A stretch of 64,000 nucleotides of DNA from Zygaena filipendulae (taxonomy: Eukaryota > Arthropoda > Insecta > Lepidoptera > Zygaenidae), in NCBI GenBank assembly GCA_907165275.2, contig OU015666.1:1146001-1210000 (forward strand). The letters run 5' to 3'. Below are positions 10,345 to 20,519 of this stretch, piece by piece. The notes under the pieces were generated by a model that did not search any database, was not told the DNA's origin, and was given only the letters and a program-made list of their open reading frames with translations. Position 1 is the first letter of the stretch, and each line of letters begins with the position of its first letter. Position numbers and translations under genes: made by a program.

Positions 10345-10475
10345 ATACTGAACGCCCAGATTCAGGATAAACACAATGTTTATGGCACAAATGTTTACCC
10401 TGTTGAAGGGGATTGAACCCGCGATACCTGGCGTCGGGTTCGCAAACAACTACATCAACGGCCTTGTCATCTATA
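10345..10475 (-). mobile_element. SINE2 (tRNA-derived), head and part of body
   Basis: Read on the minus strand: an A-box-like GATGTAGTTGTTTGCG, a B-box GGGTTCAATCCCC, then ACATTTGTGCCATAAACATT. This is the RNA polymerase III head layout of lepidopteran tRNA-derived SINEs. The right end stops at MITE B. Confidence 0.72.
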
Positions 10476-10484
10476 TTAGGGATG

Positions 10485-10801
10485 TTGACTAAATTTTTTT
10501 TTAGCCCGTCTTGTAGATTAATAAAAAATATTGAACACGTATTTTTTTCTTTTTTTCCGTAATAAAAAATAATGGCGATACCACGACTTGAAATTTCACG
10601 AGACGTCAGTAACTGGACAGTTGGTATGGCGCCTCATAGCGGTTAGTGACGTCACAACCCCCTCACCCTAAACTTTAATGCGCTTTATCTCTGATTATTT
10701 TCATGTATTTGAAAAAGCAAAAAATACGTATCTATTGTTCTTTTATTTTCTAACTGACGGACTAATTAGAATTTTGATTTTCAAAAGAAGTCCACATCCC
10801 T
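10485..10801 (+). mobile_element. MITE B copy
   Basis: TTAGGGATGTTGACT left end, GTCCACATCCC right end. Contains ACGTATTTTTTTC and TAACTGACGGACTAATTAG blocks and one TGACGTCA near 10646; the first site is eroded (GAGACGTCAGT). Confidence 0.83.
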
Positions 10802-10835
10802 TTCGTAGGAACATACATCCTTTTTGTATAGTCAA

Positions 10836-11010
10836 CTATAGCTGTCCCCCGGGGTTTTATCCGCGGTAATATCAGAGTTCCCGCGGGAATTCCAGGATGA
10901 ACTATAGATACAAACCTTCCTCGTGAATCAGTCTATCTATTTGCGAAAACCGTATGAAAATCCGTTCAGTAGTTTTTGAGTTTACCGCGAACAGACAGCG
11001 GACAAAAGAT
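10836..11010 (-). mobile_element. Hel-g Helitron-like copy, 5' end lost
   Basis: GCTGTCCCCCGGGGTTTTAT at the 3' end, then the Hel-g body AAACCTTCCTCGTGAATCAG and GAAAACCGTATGAAAATCCG, trailing off after ACAGACAGCGGAC. Confidence 0.7.
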
Positions 11011-11494
11011 AACTACCTGTTTTCCTGGAATAACAGAACCGGGTACATTGTTTTCGGTTTTGTGCTAAAGTTATTAATATCGTGATAACAATAACTCCAA
11101 AACGCGATAATTACGAAAGAAGCTGAAACATAATTTCCGGTTAGAGAGCTCCAATGTAGTGGTAAGTGGTAACATTTTGCAGCTCAAAAGTGGGGGTGGG
11201 GGATGACCCCAGCGGGAGGATAGACGGAGGTCAAAAGAAACGTCTAAACAATAGAACTTTATATAGGATAATTAAAGTTAATGATGAGGAAATTAAGTCA
11301 GTATCACTCGTGCTCGAGGAGGTTCGTTTTTTTTTTTATACCGCCGCCGAGAATTCGCTTCCCGGCCTTTTGCCATGGTAATTCAATTTTTTTTAAGCGA
11401 TGTTATTTATTTTAATTAGCCTCGTGCATTTGAAGTGGATTTTGGAGCTTTGTCGGGTATTATGTTGCTTGTTTATATTTGAATTTGTTTTTAA
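11011..11494. other. unrecognised sequence
   Basis: About 480 bp. The ORF at 11166-11381 (71 codons) shows no domain. Confidence 0.4.
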
Positions 11495-11790
11495 CTAGCT
11501 GTGCCCCGCGGTTTCACCCGTGTTAATTTGAGGAAAAAAACTATTCGAAACATATTCCCGCGGCGTATGCAATTGAAGCTCTCAAAAGGAATATTCTTTA
11601 CCGTTTTAGCAACATTTTTTATTGCTGCTCCGCTCCTATTGGTCTTAGCGTGATGATATATTATAGCCGATAGCCTTCCTCGATAATGGGCTATCTAACG
11701 CTGAAAGAATTTTTCAAATCGGACCAGTAGTTCCGGTGATTAGCGCGTTCAAGCAAACAAACAAACTTTTCAGCTTTTAAGGACTCTCAC
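11495..11790 (-). mobile_element. Hel-j Helitron-like element
   Basis: CTAGCTGTGCCCCGCGGTTT at the 3' end. The body (GCAACATTTTTTATTGCTGC, TTGGTCTTAGCGTGATG, CTCGATAATGGGCTATCTAA) matches the reverse of 40455-40800. The 5' end fades near CAAACTTTTCAGC. Confidence 0.75.
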
Positions 11791-12214
11791 GTATTTTAAA
11801 CTGCTACAACTAGTTATAACTGATAAAGATGAAAGATGTTATACGACATGTTATGAATATCTGAGTCAGTATCAACACAAATGCAGAAGACAAATGCCCA
11901 CGGTTGGACGCTAGTCCTCCACTTCAAGGATCTCCATCGATGACTGGTCCTGATCTACCTTCACCTGGACCAGAGGCAGCCAGCGAAGGGAAACACAATA
12001 TGGTTGTCAGGTTCGTAATGTGGGAGGGGTTCAAAGACCTCTGGCTAGCTCTAATATTAAATACATAAAGCTTTGTAGTGGTGAAAAAATTTATTGACTG
12101 TTTGTAGTAAAATATTATGATAATATGTGATCTTAGAAATCTAGTGGAGTGAATCGTGGAACAAAATAAAAATAGAAAAAACTAATTTTGCATTTAAAAA
12201 AGAATGACATCTAT
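11791..12214. other. unrecognised sequence
   Basis: About 420 bp; nothing recognised. Confidence 0.4.
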
Positions 12215-12445
12215 GTATCCGTTTGTAATTCCAAATTGACAACATTTCACTAAATGCACATGAAAATAGGTAGATACGTTACTTACATAAGAACATCAAT
12301 TTTTTATTGTCTGTCTGCTTGTCTCTGAAACAGCTGGACCAATTTTAACGGGACTTTCACTGGCAGATAGCTGACGTTATAAGTTTATTAAAGAACAAAA
12401 TATCTCCTGCGGGAATTTAGAAACGCACGCGGGTGAAACTGAATA
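12215..12445 (+). mobile_element. Hel-d Helitron-like element, 3' end degraded
   Basis: AATTCCAAATTGACAACATT, GTCTCTGAAACAGCTGGACC, GGGACTTTCACTGGCAGAT and CACGCGGGTGAAACTG; the final CTAG is not preserved. Confidence 0.7.
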
Positions 12446-12473
12446 CAAAAACACAAATCCTACTTTATCCTAC

Positions 12474-12652
12474 TCCTACTGATATTATAAATGTGAAAGT
12501 GTGGATGTTTGGATGTTTGTTACTCAATCACGCAAAAACGGCTGAACGGATTTGGATGAAATTTGGCATGCACGTTGTCAGGGGTACAGAGAAGGACACA
12601 GGGTACTTTTAATACCGGAATTCCCGCGGGTGAAACCGCGGGATACAGCTAG
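12474..12652 (+). mobile_element. Hel-a Helitron-like element
   Basis: TCCTACTGATATTATAAATG to GGATACAGCTAG. About 20 bp of the 3' module is deleted between CCCGCGGG and TGAAACCGCG. Confidence 0.83.
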
Positions 12653-12655
12653 TAT

Positions 12656-12880
12656 AAAATAATAGAAAGAAAGAAGAAAGAAAAGGAGTTTATTGGTCCC
12701 CATTTAAAAGGTACAAAATGAGAGACAGAAAAAATAGAAATTTTAACAAATTCGCTTCGCTTTATAACAAAGTAGCTAATTAATTTACGACGATTTATGG
12801 ATTTGAAAAATAAAAAAAAATATTTACCCCTGTATTTTATGACGCCATTTAAAATACAAACTAATTTAGTGAACATATTA
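12656..12880 (-). mobile_element. retroelement 3' end with (TTTC)n tail
   Basis: Plus strand reads GAAAGAAAGAAGAAAGAAAAG then GAGTTTATTGGTCCCC; on the minus strand this is ...CCAATAAACTCC(TTTC)n, a polyadenylation-like AATAAA followed by a microsatellite tail. Similar (GAAA)n-AT-rich units occur at 24696 and 52219. Confidence 0.5.
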
Positions 12881-13217
12881 AGCTAAGTAAAGTCAGTGTG
12901 TTCTACGTGCTCATACATCGGCCTGTCAGACCGGCTTGTCGCGTGACACAGCTCCTAAATAATAAATTAATGTTCAAACACGCTGTGCAGCCCGAGTGCA
13001 CGTTACTATTTCTAATGCAATCCAATTAAAATGAGTTCAGCGGAGTGATAAAAAGCTGGACGGCACGCGAATTGTTTTTATTTTATTTTTTACTGTGTAT
13101 TGTAAAATATTAATAGGTATGAGTGTTTTAAAAGTTTTCATATTACTGCATCTTATAGACATGGTACGAAGTTCAAAAAATTTTATTTCTATGGTAACTT
13201 TTTTTGTTATAGAAAAC
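12881..13217. other. unrecognised sequence
   Basis: About 340 bp; nothing recognised. Confidence 0.4.
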
Positions 13218-13462
13218 AAGCTGTCCCGCGCGGTTACACCCGCGATAATTCCGGAGTTCCGGCGGAGTTGTTCCATACATACTGGAGATCCCGCGGGAAT
13301 TCCGGGTTAAAAAGTACCCTATGTGTTATTTTGATGTATCAGTTACATTACTGTAAAGTGTTATTAAAACCCATTCGGTAGCTTTTGCGTGAAACAGTAA
13401 CAAACATACATCCATACATTCATACGTACCTACAAACTTTCGCGTTTATAACATTAGTTAGG
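13218..13462 (-). mobile_element. Helitron-like copy, Hel-h 3' end joined to Hel-e body
   Basis: Starts GCTGTCCCGCGCGGTTACAC (Hel-h type), GTTGTTCCATACATACTGGA, then a second module GATCCCGCGGGAATTCCGGG and the Hel-e body (GTGTTATTTTGATGTATCAG, TTTCGCGTTTATAACATTAG) ending GGA|T. A chimera of two subtypes. Confidence 0.72.
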
Positions 13463-13679
13463 ATATAACTCGTATTTTAAAACAAAATAAAATAGTTTTA
13501 AATTCCTTCATAAATATCGACGTGAATATTGAAACAATATTTTACTTCCGGGAAATATTTAATTAAATGTTCAAAAGCTTTCGAAATATTAATCATTAAG
13601 TACATAGTATAAAACAAAGTCGCTTCCCGCTGTCTGTCTGTCCCTAAAAACTACGCAACGGATTTTGATACGGTTTTTT

Positions 13680-13767
13680 TTAATAACATAACATCTTTAT
13701 TCATAAAATTAATTTACATATCAAATTCTTACTCAAATAAATAATCCAAATATAATATATGTAATGT
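13680..13767 (-). mobile_element. AT-rich insert in Hel-g, probable retroelement 3' end
   Basis: Interrupts Hel-g between ACGGTTTTTTT and ATAGATAGAG. ATCTTTATTCATAAAATT reversed is TTATGAATAAAGAT, resembling a LINE/SINE 3' end. Identity not established. Confidence 0.45.
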
Positions 13768-13796
13768 ATAGATAGAGTAATTCAAGAGGAAGGTTT

Positions 13797-14080
13797 ATCT
13801 TCTTCTTCTTCGTCGGTACGCTCTTGTCAGAGCGGTCGTGGTCCTCACGAAGATGTCACATTGTGGGCAGATGTCACGATGCCTCACGATGCCTCACGAT
13901 GCCTTCCCGGTCAGATGCTGTTCTTGGGCACTCGTGTAGTGCCCTGCCAAGAGCGGGCTTGACCTGGTCGGTCCATCGCACTGGTGATCTACCGCGAGCT
14001 CTGGTACCTCCCACCGATCCCTGCACCACGATATGCTCGATGGAGTTGTTGTCAAGCCGGAATACATGGCCAAATCGCGA
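13797..14080 (-). pseudogene. LINE reverse-transcriptase C-terminal fragment with (GAA)n tail
   Basis: The minus strand in the frame starting about 14078 reads RFGHVFRLDNNSIEHIV, then GTRARGRSPVRWTDQV, then ASDREGIVRH. GHV-R...GR-P-RW-D...DR is the usual C-terminal pattern of non-LTR retrotransposon ORF2 proteins just after the reverse transcriptase. A 10-bp triplication (CACGATGCCT) then breaks the frame. The 3' end is CCACGACCGCTCTGACAAGA followed by GAAGAAGAAGA. It shares this 3' end with 36673-36777. It is strongly 5' truncated, and the RT core is absent. Clade not resolved. Confidence 0.78.
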
Positions 14081-14135
14081 ACTCTGAAATTACCGCGGGT
14101 GAGACCACGGGGGACAGCTAGTATACTATAGTATG

Positions 14136-14597
14136 CTAGTACCCCGCGGTAATTGCGGAGTTCCCGCGGGAATTGTACCCTATGTCCTTCTCTGTACCCC
14201 TGACAACGTGCATTCCAAATTTCATCCAAATCCGTTCAGCGTTTTTTGCGCGATTGGGTAAACGTATGCGAGGATAAGAGCTCGAAAGCGCATTTTCATC
14301 CGACTTGCTTCAAATTTATCGTCACTGCTCAGCTCCTATGTGTCTTAGCGTTATGTTATATAGCCTATAACCTGCCCAGGAGTATGGACTACAATCGTAC
14401 CAAGTTTGGTTAAAATCCCGTAACTAGTTTTTGACCCATGCGAGCACATACAGACAGACAGACAGACAGACAGACAAAAAATTTACTGATTGCATTTTTG
14501 GCATCAGTATCGATCACCATTCATCCTCCAATATTAATTTTGAATATATATTCAATGTACAGAATTGACCTCTCTACAGTTTTATTATAAGTATAGA
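14136..14597 (-). mobile_element. Hel-f Helitron-like element, ~460 bp
   Basis: Minus 5' end TCTATACTTATAATAAAACT, 3' end CTAG at 14136. The inner body has (CAGA)n at 14451-14475 and GATCGATACTGATGCC-type sequence. Same subtype as 33423-33886 and 54591-55070. Six bp are lost next to the CTAG (CTAGTACCCCGCGG). Confidence 0.83.
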
Positions 14598-14920
14598 TAG
14601 AAGATAGATAGAAGATAGATATAGATAGATATGAAAATTTTATTAAATTCCATGTTGATGCAAGTAAAAAAACATTTATAAGTAATAGAATTTTTATCCT
14701 AGCTATTATTGTAATTTTTTGAATTTTGAATTGTACCCGAAAGTGCACATTGGCGATTTGATTGGTTTTCCGCCGGGGATGTGGTTATCTCTTTCGAGTT
14801 TAGTGCAGTTTTGCGGTTAGGTGTAGGTAGGTACTTATACGTAGTTTCACCGCGGCCCAAACCTCTCTGTATGTTTCTGTATTCAGTGTAGGTACCCTGC
14901 ACTTTATGCAGCTATATTAA
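14598..14920. other. unrecognised sequence with GATA-rich start
   Basis: (AGATAGAT)n-like run at 14590-14632, then unrecognised sequence. Confidence 0.45.
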
Positions 14921-15180
14921 CTAGCTGTGCCCCGCAGTTTCACCTGCGTTAATTTCAGAGATCCCGCAGGAATTCCGAGATAAAAAGTTACCTAAGTTAC
15001 TCCTTGTAACATCAGCTATCTGCCCGTGAAAGTCCTATCAAAATCGATCCAGCCGTTTCAGAGATTACCTGGAACAAACAGACAGACAGACAGACGTAGA
15101 AAAATTTTAAAAATAGTTTTTTTGATGTTAGTACTGTATATAATTTCGTCAGACACTTCAACTTTATTTATATGTCTAGA
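14921..15180 (-). mobile_element. Hel-d Helitron-like element, full length
   Basis: 3' end CTAGCTGTGCCCCGCAGTTT; body CTCCTTGTAACATCAGC, GTGAAAGTCCTATCAAAATC and (CAGA)n; minus 5' end TCTAGACATATAAATAAAGT before host T. About 260 bp. Confidence 0.83.
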
Positions 15181-16135
15181 TTTATTTTAAAGTGTTTACT
15201 TATATCGATAAAAAGTAGGTAAGAAATTTGTGTTAATAAATTACGTATTATCGAAGTATCACTACTTAAATATAACATCGAAACCAAGATAATATAAAAA
15301 AACTCATCTTAACTCAATATACGGTAGTACTCTAAATCTTCCGCAGACTTTTGGCAAAGGCGCGCAGGATTAAAGCCAAAACATATGAAAAATCAAATGC
15401 ATCGTCATTCCAACCGGTGATAAATGGCCGCCGCTTATTATTTTCATCCATTAAAATTAAGAATGGCCTGTGTTTTATTTTTTCGTACGGAACTTTTTTG
15501 GCGCGATGCCTACTATGCTGCTCATATATGATTTTATTTCGCCCAACTCACCTCGCTGTGGGGCCGTAAATCAATTTCGCCATAAAATAATTGAATTTTT
15601 CGCAGTGTTCATTGCTATACGAAATTGTTTTAAATTACTAAATAGGTACGCTAATAGATTTTTTGGGCATAATCATTATCAAATATTATTATGTATGTTT
15701 TGTCTTTCTGTTTAATAGTCCCCATTTTAACTTAGATAAGGTTGAGTTGGTCTCATTGATATATTGGAAATGGTTGGTCTAGATCAGGAGTCTTCAAACT
15801 TTTTGAAGACGTGAAACGAGATTAATAATTTTGATTCGGTACAGATCACACGTAAGAGCAATCGAATAGATAGGAATATGACGCCCTCCGAATTTTATAA
15901 TATTACCGGTTATAAACTAACGTTTTTTACAATGTGACTACAGTGACATAATTATCCGAAGAGCTTTCGAAGAAATTTCTAATCCCAAGCGAGTAACACG
16001 GCGACTTTTTGGAAGTATTCTTATAGTAGAGTTTTAAGAAAATTGACTGGTAAAATTTCCGAATTTGCGAGGGTGAAATACTAGTGGACACCGGCTATCA
16101 TGCTAATAATTCGTTCAGAAATCGTTAAGTGAGCC
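15181..16135. other. unrecognised, repeat-poor sequence
   Basis: About 950 bp. Overlapping ORFs of 72 and 81 codons (15351-15715) have no recognisable domain. CGCCATAAAATAATTG near 15579 has homeodomain-like AT cores, but such motifs are common by chance. Confidence 0.4.
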
Positions 16136-16260
16136 ATAAACAATTCCGAACGGACCGTCTGTGACGTGTCGGCGCGGTGCATGGACGCGGCCCGCGCCGT
16201 GTGTCAACGCCCTACGCTGCAAGTCGCCAGCCGTGCGAAGCCAGCCTAATTGTTTGGACA
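16136..16260. other. CpG-rich patch
   Basis: CGTGTCGGCGCGGTGCATGG and CGCGGCCCGCGCCGTGTG stand out from the AT-rich surroundings. No convincing donor or acceptor pair; could be a diverged exon, promoter or repeat. Confidence 0.35.
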
Positions 16261-16339
16261 GACAACGGTGACGAATTAGTCACTCTTCATAAACCGAAAA
16301 TTCTCGGTAAATGTAGGTATGCTGAAAACAAACTCGAAA

Positions 16340-16800
16340 TCGACACCCCGCGGTCAATTTCGGAGATCCCGCGGGAATTCCGGGACGCAAAGTACTTAAT
16401 GTTATTCGAAAATAATGTAGCTTCCTACAAGTGAGAGAATTTTTGAAATCGTGAGGAAACCATAGCATGGTGGTAGGGCGCTCTCTAGTGCCCGGCTGGC
16501 TAGCTACCACCTTCAAGTTGCAAATCTGTCGCTAAGCACCTAACGGTGTGTTCCAGCAGCCCCGCTTGAAAGCCAGTTCCCATCCCCATTCCAGGTCGGC
16601 AACGCACCTGCATGCCTTCTGGTGTTGCAGATGTCTATGGACGGCGGTAATTACTTACCATCAGGTGTACCACTTGCCCGTTTGCCCCCTATGACATAAA
16701 AAAAAAAAAAATTTTTTGAAATTCAGTTCAGTAGTTTTTGAGTTATCAATTACAAACTTGTAAACAAACAAAAAAAATTTTTTTTCTTTATAATATTGGT
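16340..16800 (-). mobile_element. Hel-i Helitron-like copy split by SINE1
   Basis: Left part: CCCCGCGGTCAATTTCGG, GATCCCGCGGGAATTCCGGG, AATAATGTAGCTTCCTAC. Right part after the SINE: TTCAGTAGTTTTTGAG, then CAAACAAAC runs. Confidence 0.72.
16450..16710 (+). mobile_element. SINE1 insertion, 5' truncated, with target duplication
   Basis: Runs from CGTGAGGAAACCATAGCATG to CCCCTATGACATAAAAAAA. ATTTTTGAAAT at 16439-16449 and ATTTTTTGAAAT at 16711-16722 flank it as a target-site duplication. It lies within a Helitron copy, so it is younger. The GTGAGGAAACC core is one I associate with lepidopteran tRNA-derived SINEs. Confidence 0.88.
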
Positions 16801-17954
16801 ATAGCTAAGAAAGTGTATGGCTTTTATGGAATTGTATCGAAAGCCACCTAAATAATTTAAAGTAATATTAACCAACAACGAACAATATAAAAATTGCTGC
16901 TATGACGGATCATATTTTTTTTATTTAGCTATTCTTTATTGCACAAAAAGTACAAACGGCGAACTTAATGGCATGCAGAATTCTCTACCAGTTAACCATT
17001 GGTTTGTCAGTTTCCTTTGAATATCAGAAAGCGATTAGAAGCAAAGGCTACTTATCATTCTGAACCATGTTTGCTACGGCAACAAGTCTACAATAGTAAA
17101 AAAAAATATCTGTTTTTTTTTTCTCTTGTAAAGATGAGCCTGTTGAATACTATTTTATTATTTATATAGTGTTAATTACCTACTTTATTAATTGTAAGTA
17201 AGCTATTAAGCTATAGCTATTAAGCTTCGGATCACATTAAGATAAAACATTAAATACGTCCAAAAGTTTTACAACTTCACAATGCCGTTCAAGTGTAATT
17301 AAAAAAGTACTTAAATAATTTGGTACATCAAAGCTCTTGTATCACCGCTATATTTATTCAGTTCGCGTGCTGAATATTCGTTGAATTACATATTTCAAAA
17401 GAATTATTTTAAGTCAGCACATTTGCTTTTTGGGACGAAGGCTTTTTGTTTGAAAAAAAAAATCTTTATTTTTTTTTTCAGGTATCGCCACATTTTCGCA
17501 ACTTAATGAGTTTCTTTGCTAATTGACACGGTTTTTTGAAGGTGAAATATGAGTGGCCGTCAGTTTTTCTTCTACCTAACGGAGTATTTTTAAGTGTGCC
17601 TCTGAAATTTGTGCATTTAGTAAAATTTAAATTGCGTTTAAGTATAAAATAAAAACCACATTTTATTTTTTCTTTTAAAATATGCCAACCAAAATTATGA
17701 TGCTAGCTGTATTTAAAATTTTTATTAAATTATGCATGTTTTTCGTTATAATTTTTTTGAATTTATGTATCTCCGAAAATAACGAATACCAATAATTATT
17801 AAAAACCATCATCGTGTAATATCGTTAGAAGGCTTTCCCCAATGACCTTCACCGCACTGATAATGCATTACGATGCACAATTTTTCACTGCTGAACCTCA
17901 GAATCCACCAAATGCGGCCCATCTAGTAAAAAGTGTGCCTTTTATTATATCTAT
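16801..17954. other. unrecognised, repeat-poor AT-rich sequence
   Basis: About 1.15 kb; nothing recognised on either strand. Confidence 0.4.
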
Positions 17955-18120
17955 AAATAGTATAAAATGAAGTCGCCTCCGCTGTCTGTCCGCGATAAAC
18001 TCAAAAACTATTGAACGGATTTTCATGCGGTTTCCACCAATAGATAGAGTGATTCATGAGGAAGGTCTACTATCTTTTATCCTAGAATTCCCTTTAGTCT
18101 AACTAGTCTAGCACAACTAG
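17955..18120 (+). mobile_element. Hel-g Helitron-like 5' portion
   Basis: AAACTCAAAAACTATTGAAC, GGTTTCCACCAATAGATAGA, GATTCATGAGGAAGGTCTAC; stops after CCTAGAATTCCC with the 3' module missing. Confidence 0.7.
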
Positions 18121-18254
18121 TCCTTTATAATATTACAAATGCGAATGATAGTTTGTTTCTAACGCCTTCTCGCCATAACTACTCAAAGTTAAATTCATAG
18201 ACGCCATAGGGTACAAGAAATGGACATGTTGCATTTTTTCCGCGGGAACTCCTA

Positions 18255-18491
18255 TCCTGCTTATATTATAAACGTGAAAGTTTGTGAGTATGTATGGATG
18301 GATGGATGGAGGGAGGGATAGATGGATGGATGGATGTTTGTTACTCTTTCACGCAAAAACTACTGAATGGATTTAAATGAAACTTTACAATAATATAGCT
18401 TATACATCAGATTAACACATAGGATACTTTTTATGCCGGAATTCCCGCGGGAACTCTGAAATTAACGCGAGTGAAACCGGGGCACAACTAG
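18255..18491 (+). mobile_element. Hel-e Helitron-like element, full length
   Basis: TCCTGCTTATATTATAAACG to GGCACAACTAG, with an expanded (GGAT)n run at 18294-18334 and AATATAGCTTATACATCAG. Confidence 0.85.
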
Positions 18492-18539
18492 TAAATAAAT
18501 AATATTGTCAGTTCAAATATCGTTTTTACATAAGTCAAA

Positions 18540-18896
18540 CTAGCTGTCCCTCTTTTACCCACGACAACTTCCGAGTTTCCGCGGGAATTCCGGGATAAAC
18601 TATAATATGTTTAAACTAACCTAACCTAACCTAAACCGTATTAATAAGAATTTATGAAACGTTACTTTGAAAACCTTGTAGATCTCGTTTTCCTGGTTTC
18701 AGATAATTATGTATATAACTAATTTGACTCAATAAATCGAGATGATGCGTTTATCATAGGCGCGGCAGCCTTGTTCTTGAATCACTCTATTAATTGGTGA
18801 AAACCGCTGGAAAATCTGTTCAGTAGTTTTTCAGTTTGTCGCGAACAGACAGACAGACAGACGCGACGGAGGACTTTGTTTTAAAATATATAAGGA
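18540..18896 (-). mobile_element. Hel-g Helitron-like element split by a telomere-motif insert
   Basis: 3' end CTAGCTGTCCCTCTTTTACC; minus 5' end TCCTTATATATTTTAAAACA. The Hel-g body is interrupted between ACTATA (~18604) and CCTTGTTCTTGAATCACT (~18770). Confidence 0.75.
18608..18769. repeat. insert carrying four CCTAA repeats
   Basis: CTAACCTAACCTAACCTAA at 18616-18634 equals the insect telomere unit TTAGG on the other strand. The ~160-bp insert otherwise resembles nothing I know. The array is too short to prove telomeric origin. Confidence 0.5.
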
Positions 18897-19249
18897 TAGA
18901 ATAATAATGTTTAACAAAATCTAAGCTATCTAGAGTAGATATATTTTAAATTTTAATTTAAAAAATTATAATAATAAAAATTCTTCATTCGAACATAAAT
19001 AAAAATTGTCTTCAGACGGTAAATAAAAAAAAAAATGGCTCCCCCACACAGTATCGCTCCGGTCTACTTAGCAAAACGAAATGTATACATCAGCGTGACA
19101 TTTTCCCTTTGTCCTGCCTGCATTTTTCCACGAACAAAGTGATGCCGAGTTGGAACAAGCGAGCCTAATTACGGGTTGAAATACACGTGAAGTAATTGCT
19201 ACTTTACAATTTACTTATTTTAATAATAAATAAATAACACAACACACAG
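18897..19249. other. unrecognised sequence
   Basis: About 350 bp; nothing recognised. Confidence 0.4.
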
Positions 19250-19319
19250 ACATAGACACTATTTGATCCCTCACCAAGCTATAAGCTTGTGTCGTGGAAA
19301 CCAAGCAACAAGTGGTACA
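19250..19319 (-). mobile_element. SINE2 3' fragment cut by Helitron
   Basis: TTTGATCCCTCACCAAGCTA then TAAGCTTGTGTCGTGGAAAC match 19635-19705; ends where the Helitron begins. Confidence 0.65.
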
Positions 19320-19626
19320 TCCTTACTAACATTATAAATGCGAAAGTGATTTTGTTTGTTTGTGACGCTTTCACGCCTTAACGGCTCATCCGATCATCAT
19401 GAAATTTTGCATACACGTTTTCAGGGGTACAGAAAAGGACATAGAGTACTTTTGATCCCGGAATTTCCACGGTAATTTCGAAATTAAAGCGGATGAAATT
19501 ACATTAAATTTTGCATACTACACGTTTTCAAGGTACAGAAAAAATATAGGGTAGGTAGTACTTTTATATCGAAATACCCGCGGGATCTCCGAAATTAATG
19601 CGGGTAAAACTGCGAGGAACAGCTAG
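19320..19626 (+). mobile_element. Hel-c Helitron-like element with internal duplication
   Basis: TCCTTACTAACATTATAAAT to GGAACAGCTAG. The block from AATTTTGCATAC through the GGTACAGAAAA and CCGAAATTAA modules is present twice (19400-19490 and 19503-19600). Confidence 0.85.
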
Positions 19627-19634
19627 CTATGATA

Positions 19635-19882
19635 CAGATCTACTTGATCCCACACTAAGCTATAAGCTTGTGACTTGGAAACCAAGTAACACGTGGTAGG
19701 TACATACTACATGACATCAAAAACATATTAAAGGTATATATATATATATAATTCAAACACGCACAATGCACATACCTACAGCAAATAGAACTCTGTGATT
19801 ATCGCACAAAGTCCGCCCACACCCGGAATCGAACTCAGAATATCTTGATTAGCTACTTACTGCGCCAAACCGGTCGTAATAC
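19635..19882 (-). mobile_element. SINE2, near-complete tRNA-derived SINE
   Basis: On the minus strand: head ACCGGTTTGGCGCAGTAAGT (A box), GAGTTCGATTCCGGGTGTGG (B box), then CACAAAGTCC-type body, a (TA)n stretch at 19738-19752 and a tail ending TTGATCCCACACTAAGCT in reverse. This order is the classic lepidopteran tRNA-SINE layout. Host transcription by RNA polymerase III is inferred from the boxes. Confidence 0.82.
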
Positions 19883-19901
19883 CTAATATTTAATTATAAG
19901 T

Positions 19902-20136
19902 GGACGCAGATAAGCAATAATATGTTAACCCACAAAACGAAGTTATTGATTCAGAACGATTTATTGAGAGTTAGAGAACGTTTTTTTATTATGTGTTTAC
20001 CATATTACATTGTTTAAATATGTAGCTAAATATTGAACATAAAAATGTTGACACAAAATGGCGCTATAATTTTAAAACTTTAATTTACTCAAAATTTCTC
20101 CAGTGTAGGTTAACACACTATTGCTTATCTATGTCC
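19902..20136 (-). mobile_element. MITE E, 235 bp, duplication AAGT
   Basis: GGACGCAGATAAGCAATAAT to TTGCTTATCTATGTCC, flanked by AAGT at 19898-19901 and 20137-20140. Contains AAAATGGCGCTATAATT and the GTTAACCCACA subterminal repeat. Confidence 0.9.
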
Positions 20137-20140
20137 AAGT

Positions 20141-20440
20141 GTGAGTTTGTAAGTCAAATAGGATACTTTTTATCCTAGAAGAAAGTATTCCCTCGGGATA
20201 TTCCCTCCCTTTTTTTGGTTATACTCAATAAAATATCCGAATACAATTTGTAGCAAATTTAGCAAGTTATCTTACACTTCAAGATATCTGAGAAAAAAGT
20301 TTGAAAAGATGAACTTTCAAAGCGTGTATTTTTGGCCTTATTGTAATAATTTTATTGCTGATGATTTTGTTTATTTTACTACAAACTTTTAAAAACTTTA
20401 TTTTAAACTGCTGTGTAATATTCCGCCTATGGAAGTGATT
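20141..20440. other. unrecognised sequence
   Basis: About 300 bp AT-rich; CCTAGAAGAAAGTATTCCCT near 20192 may be a worn Helitron scrap. Confidence 0.4.
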
Positions 20441-20519
20441 TTTTCATTGATGCCAAACAAAAATAAAAACATAAGAATAAAACCGTAGCGTTGCAGTGTA
20501 AGATTTTGCCTCGTGTGTT

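Larger units (their letters stand above)
13600..14121 (+). mobile_element. Hel-g Helitron-like element split by two insertions
   Basis: Pieces in order: 13600-13679 (CTGTCTGTCTGTCCC, CGGATTTTGATACGG), 13768-13796 (ATAGATAGAGTAATTCAAGA, GGAAGGTTTAT) and 14081-14121 (AACTCTGAAATTACCGCGGG ... GGGACAGCTAG). The breaks hold an AT-rich insert and a LINE fragment. Confidence 0.75.

Noticed and set aside
13894..14229. 111-codon minus ORF as a gene
   Set aside because: It joins Helitron sequence to a LINE in the wrong frame; the real coding relic is in another frame.
18616..18634. True interstitial telomere array
   Set aside because: Only four CCTAA units; kept as a finding about the insert but not called telomeric.
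19800..19880. A tRNA gene
   Set aside because: A and B boxes are present, but the cloverleaf is degraded and a SINE body follows, so it is a SINE head.
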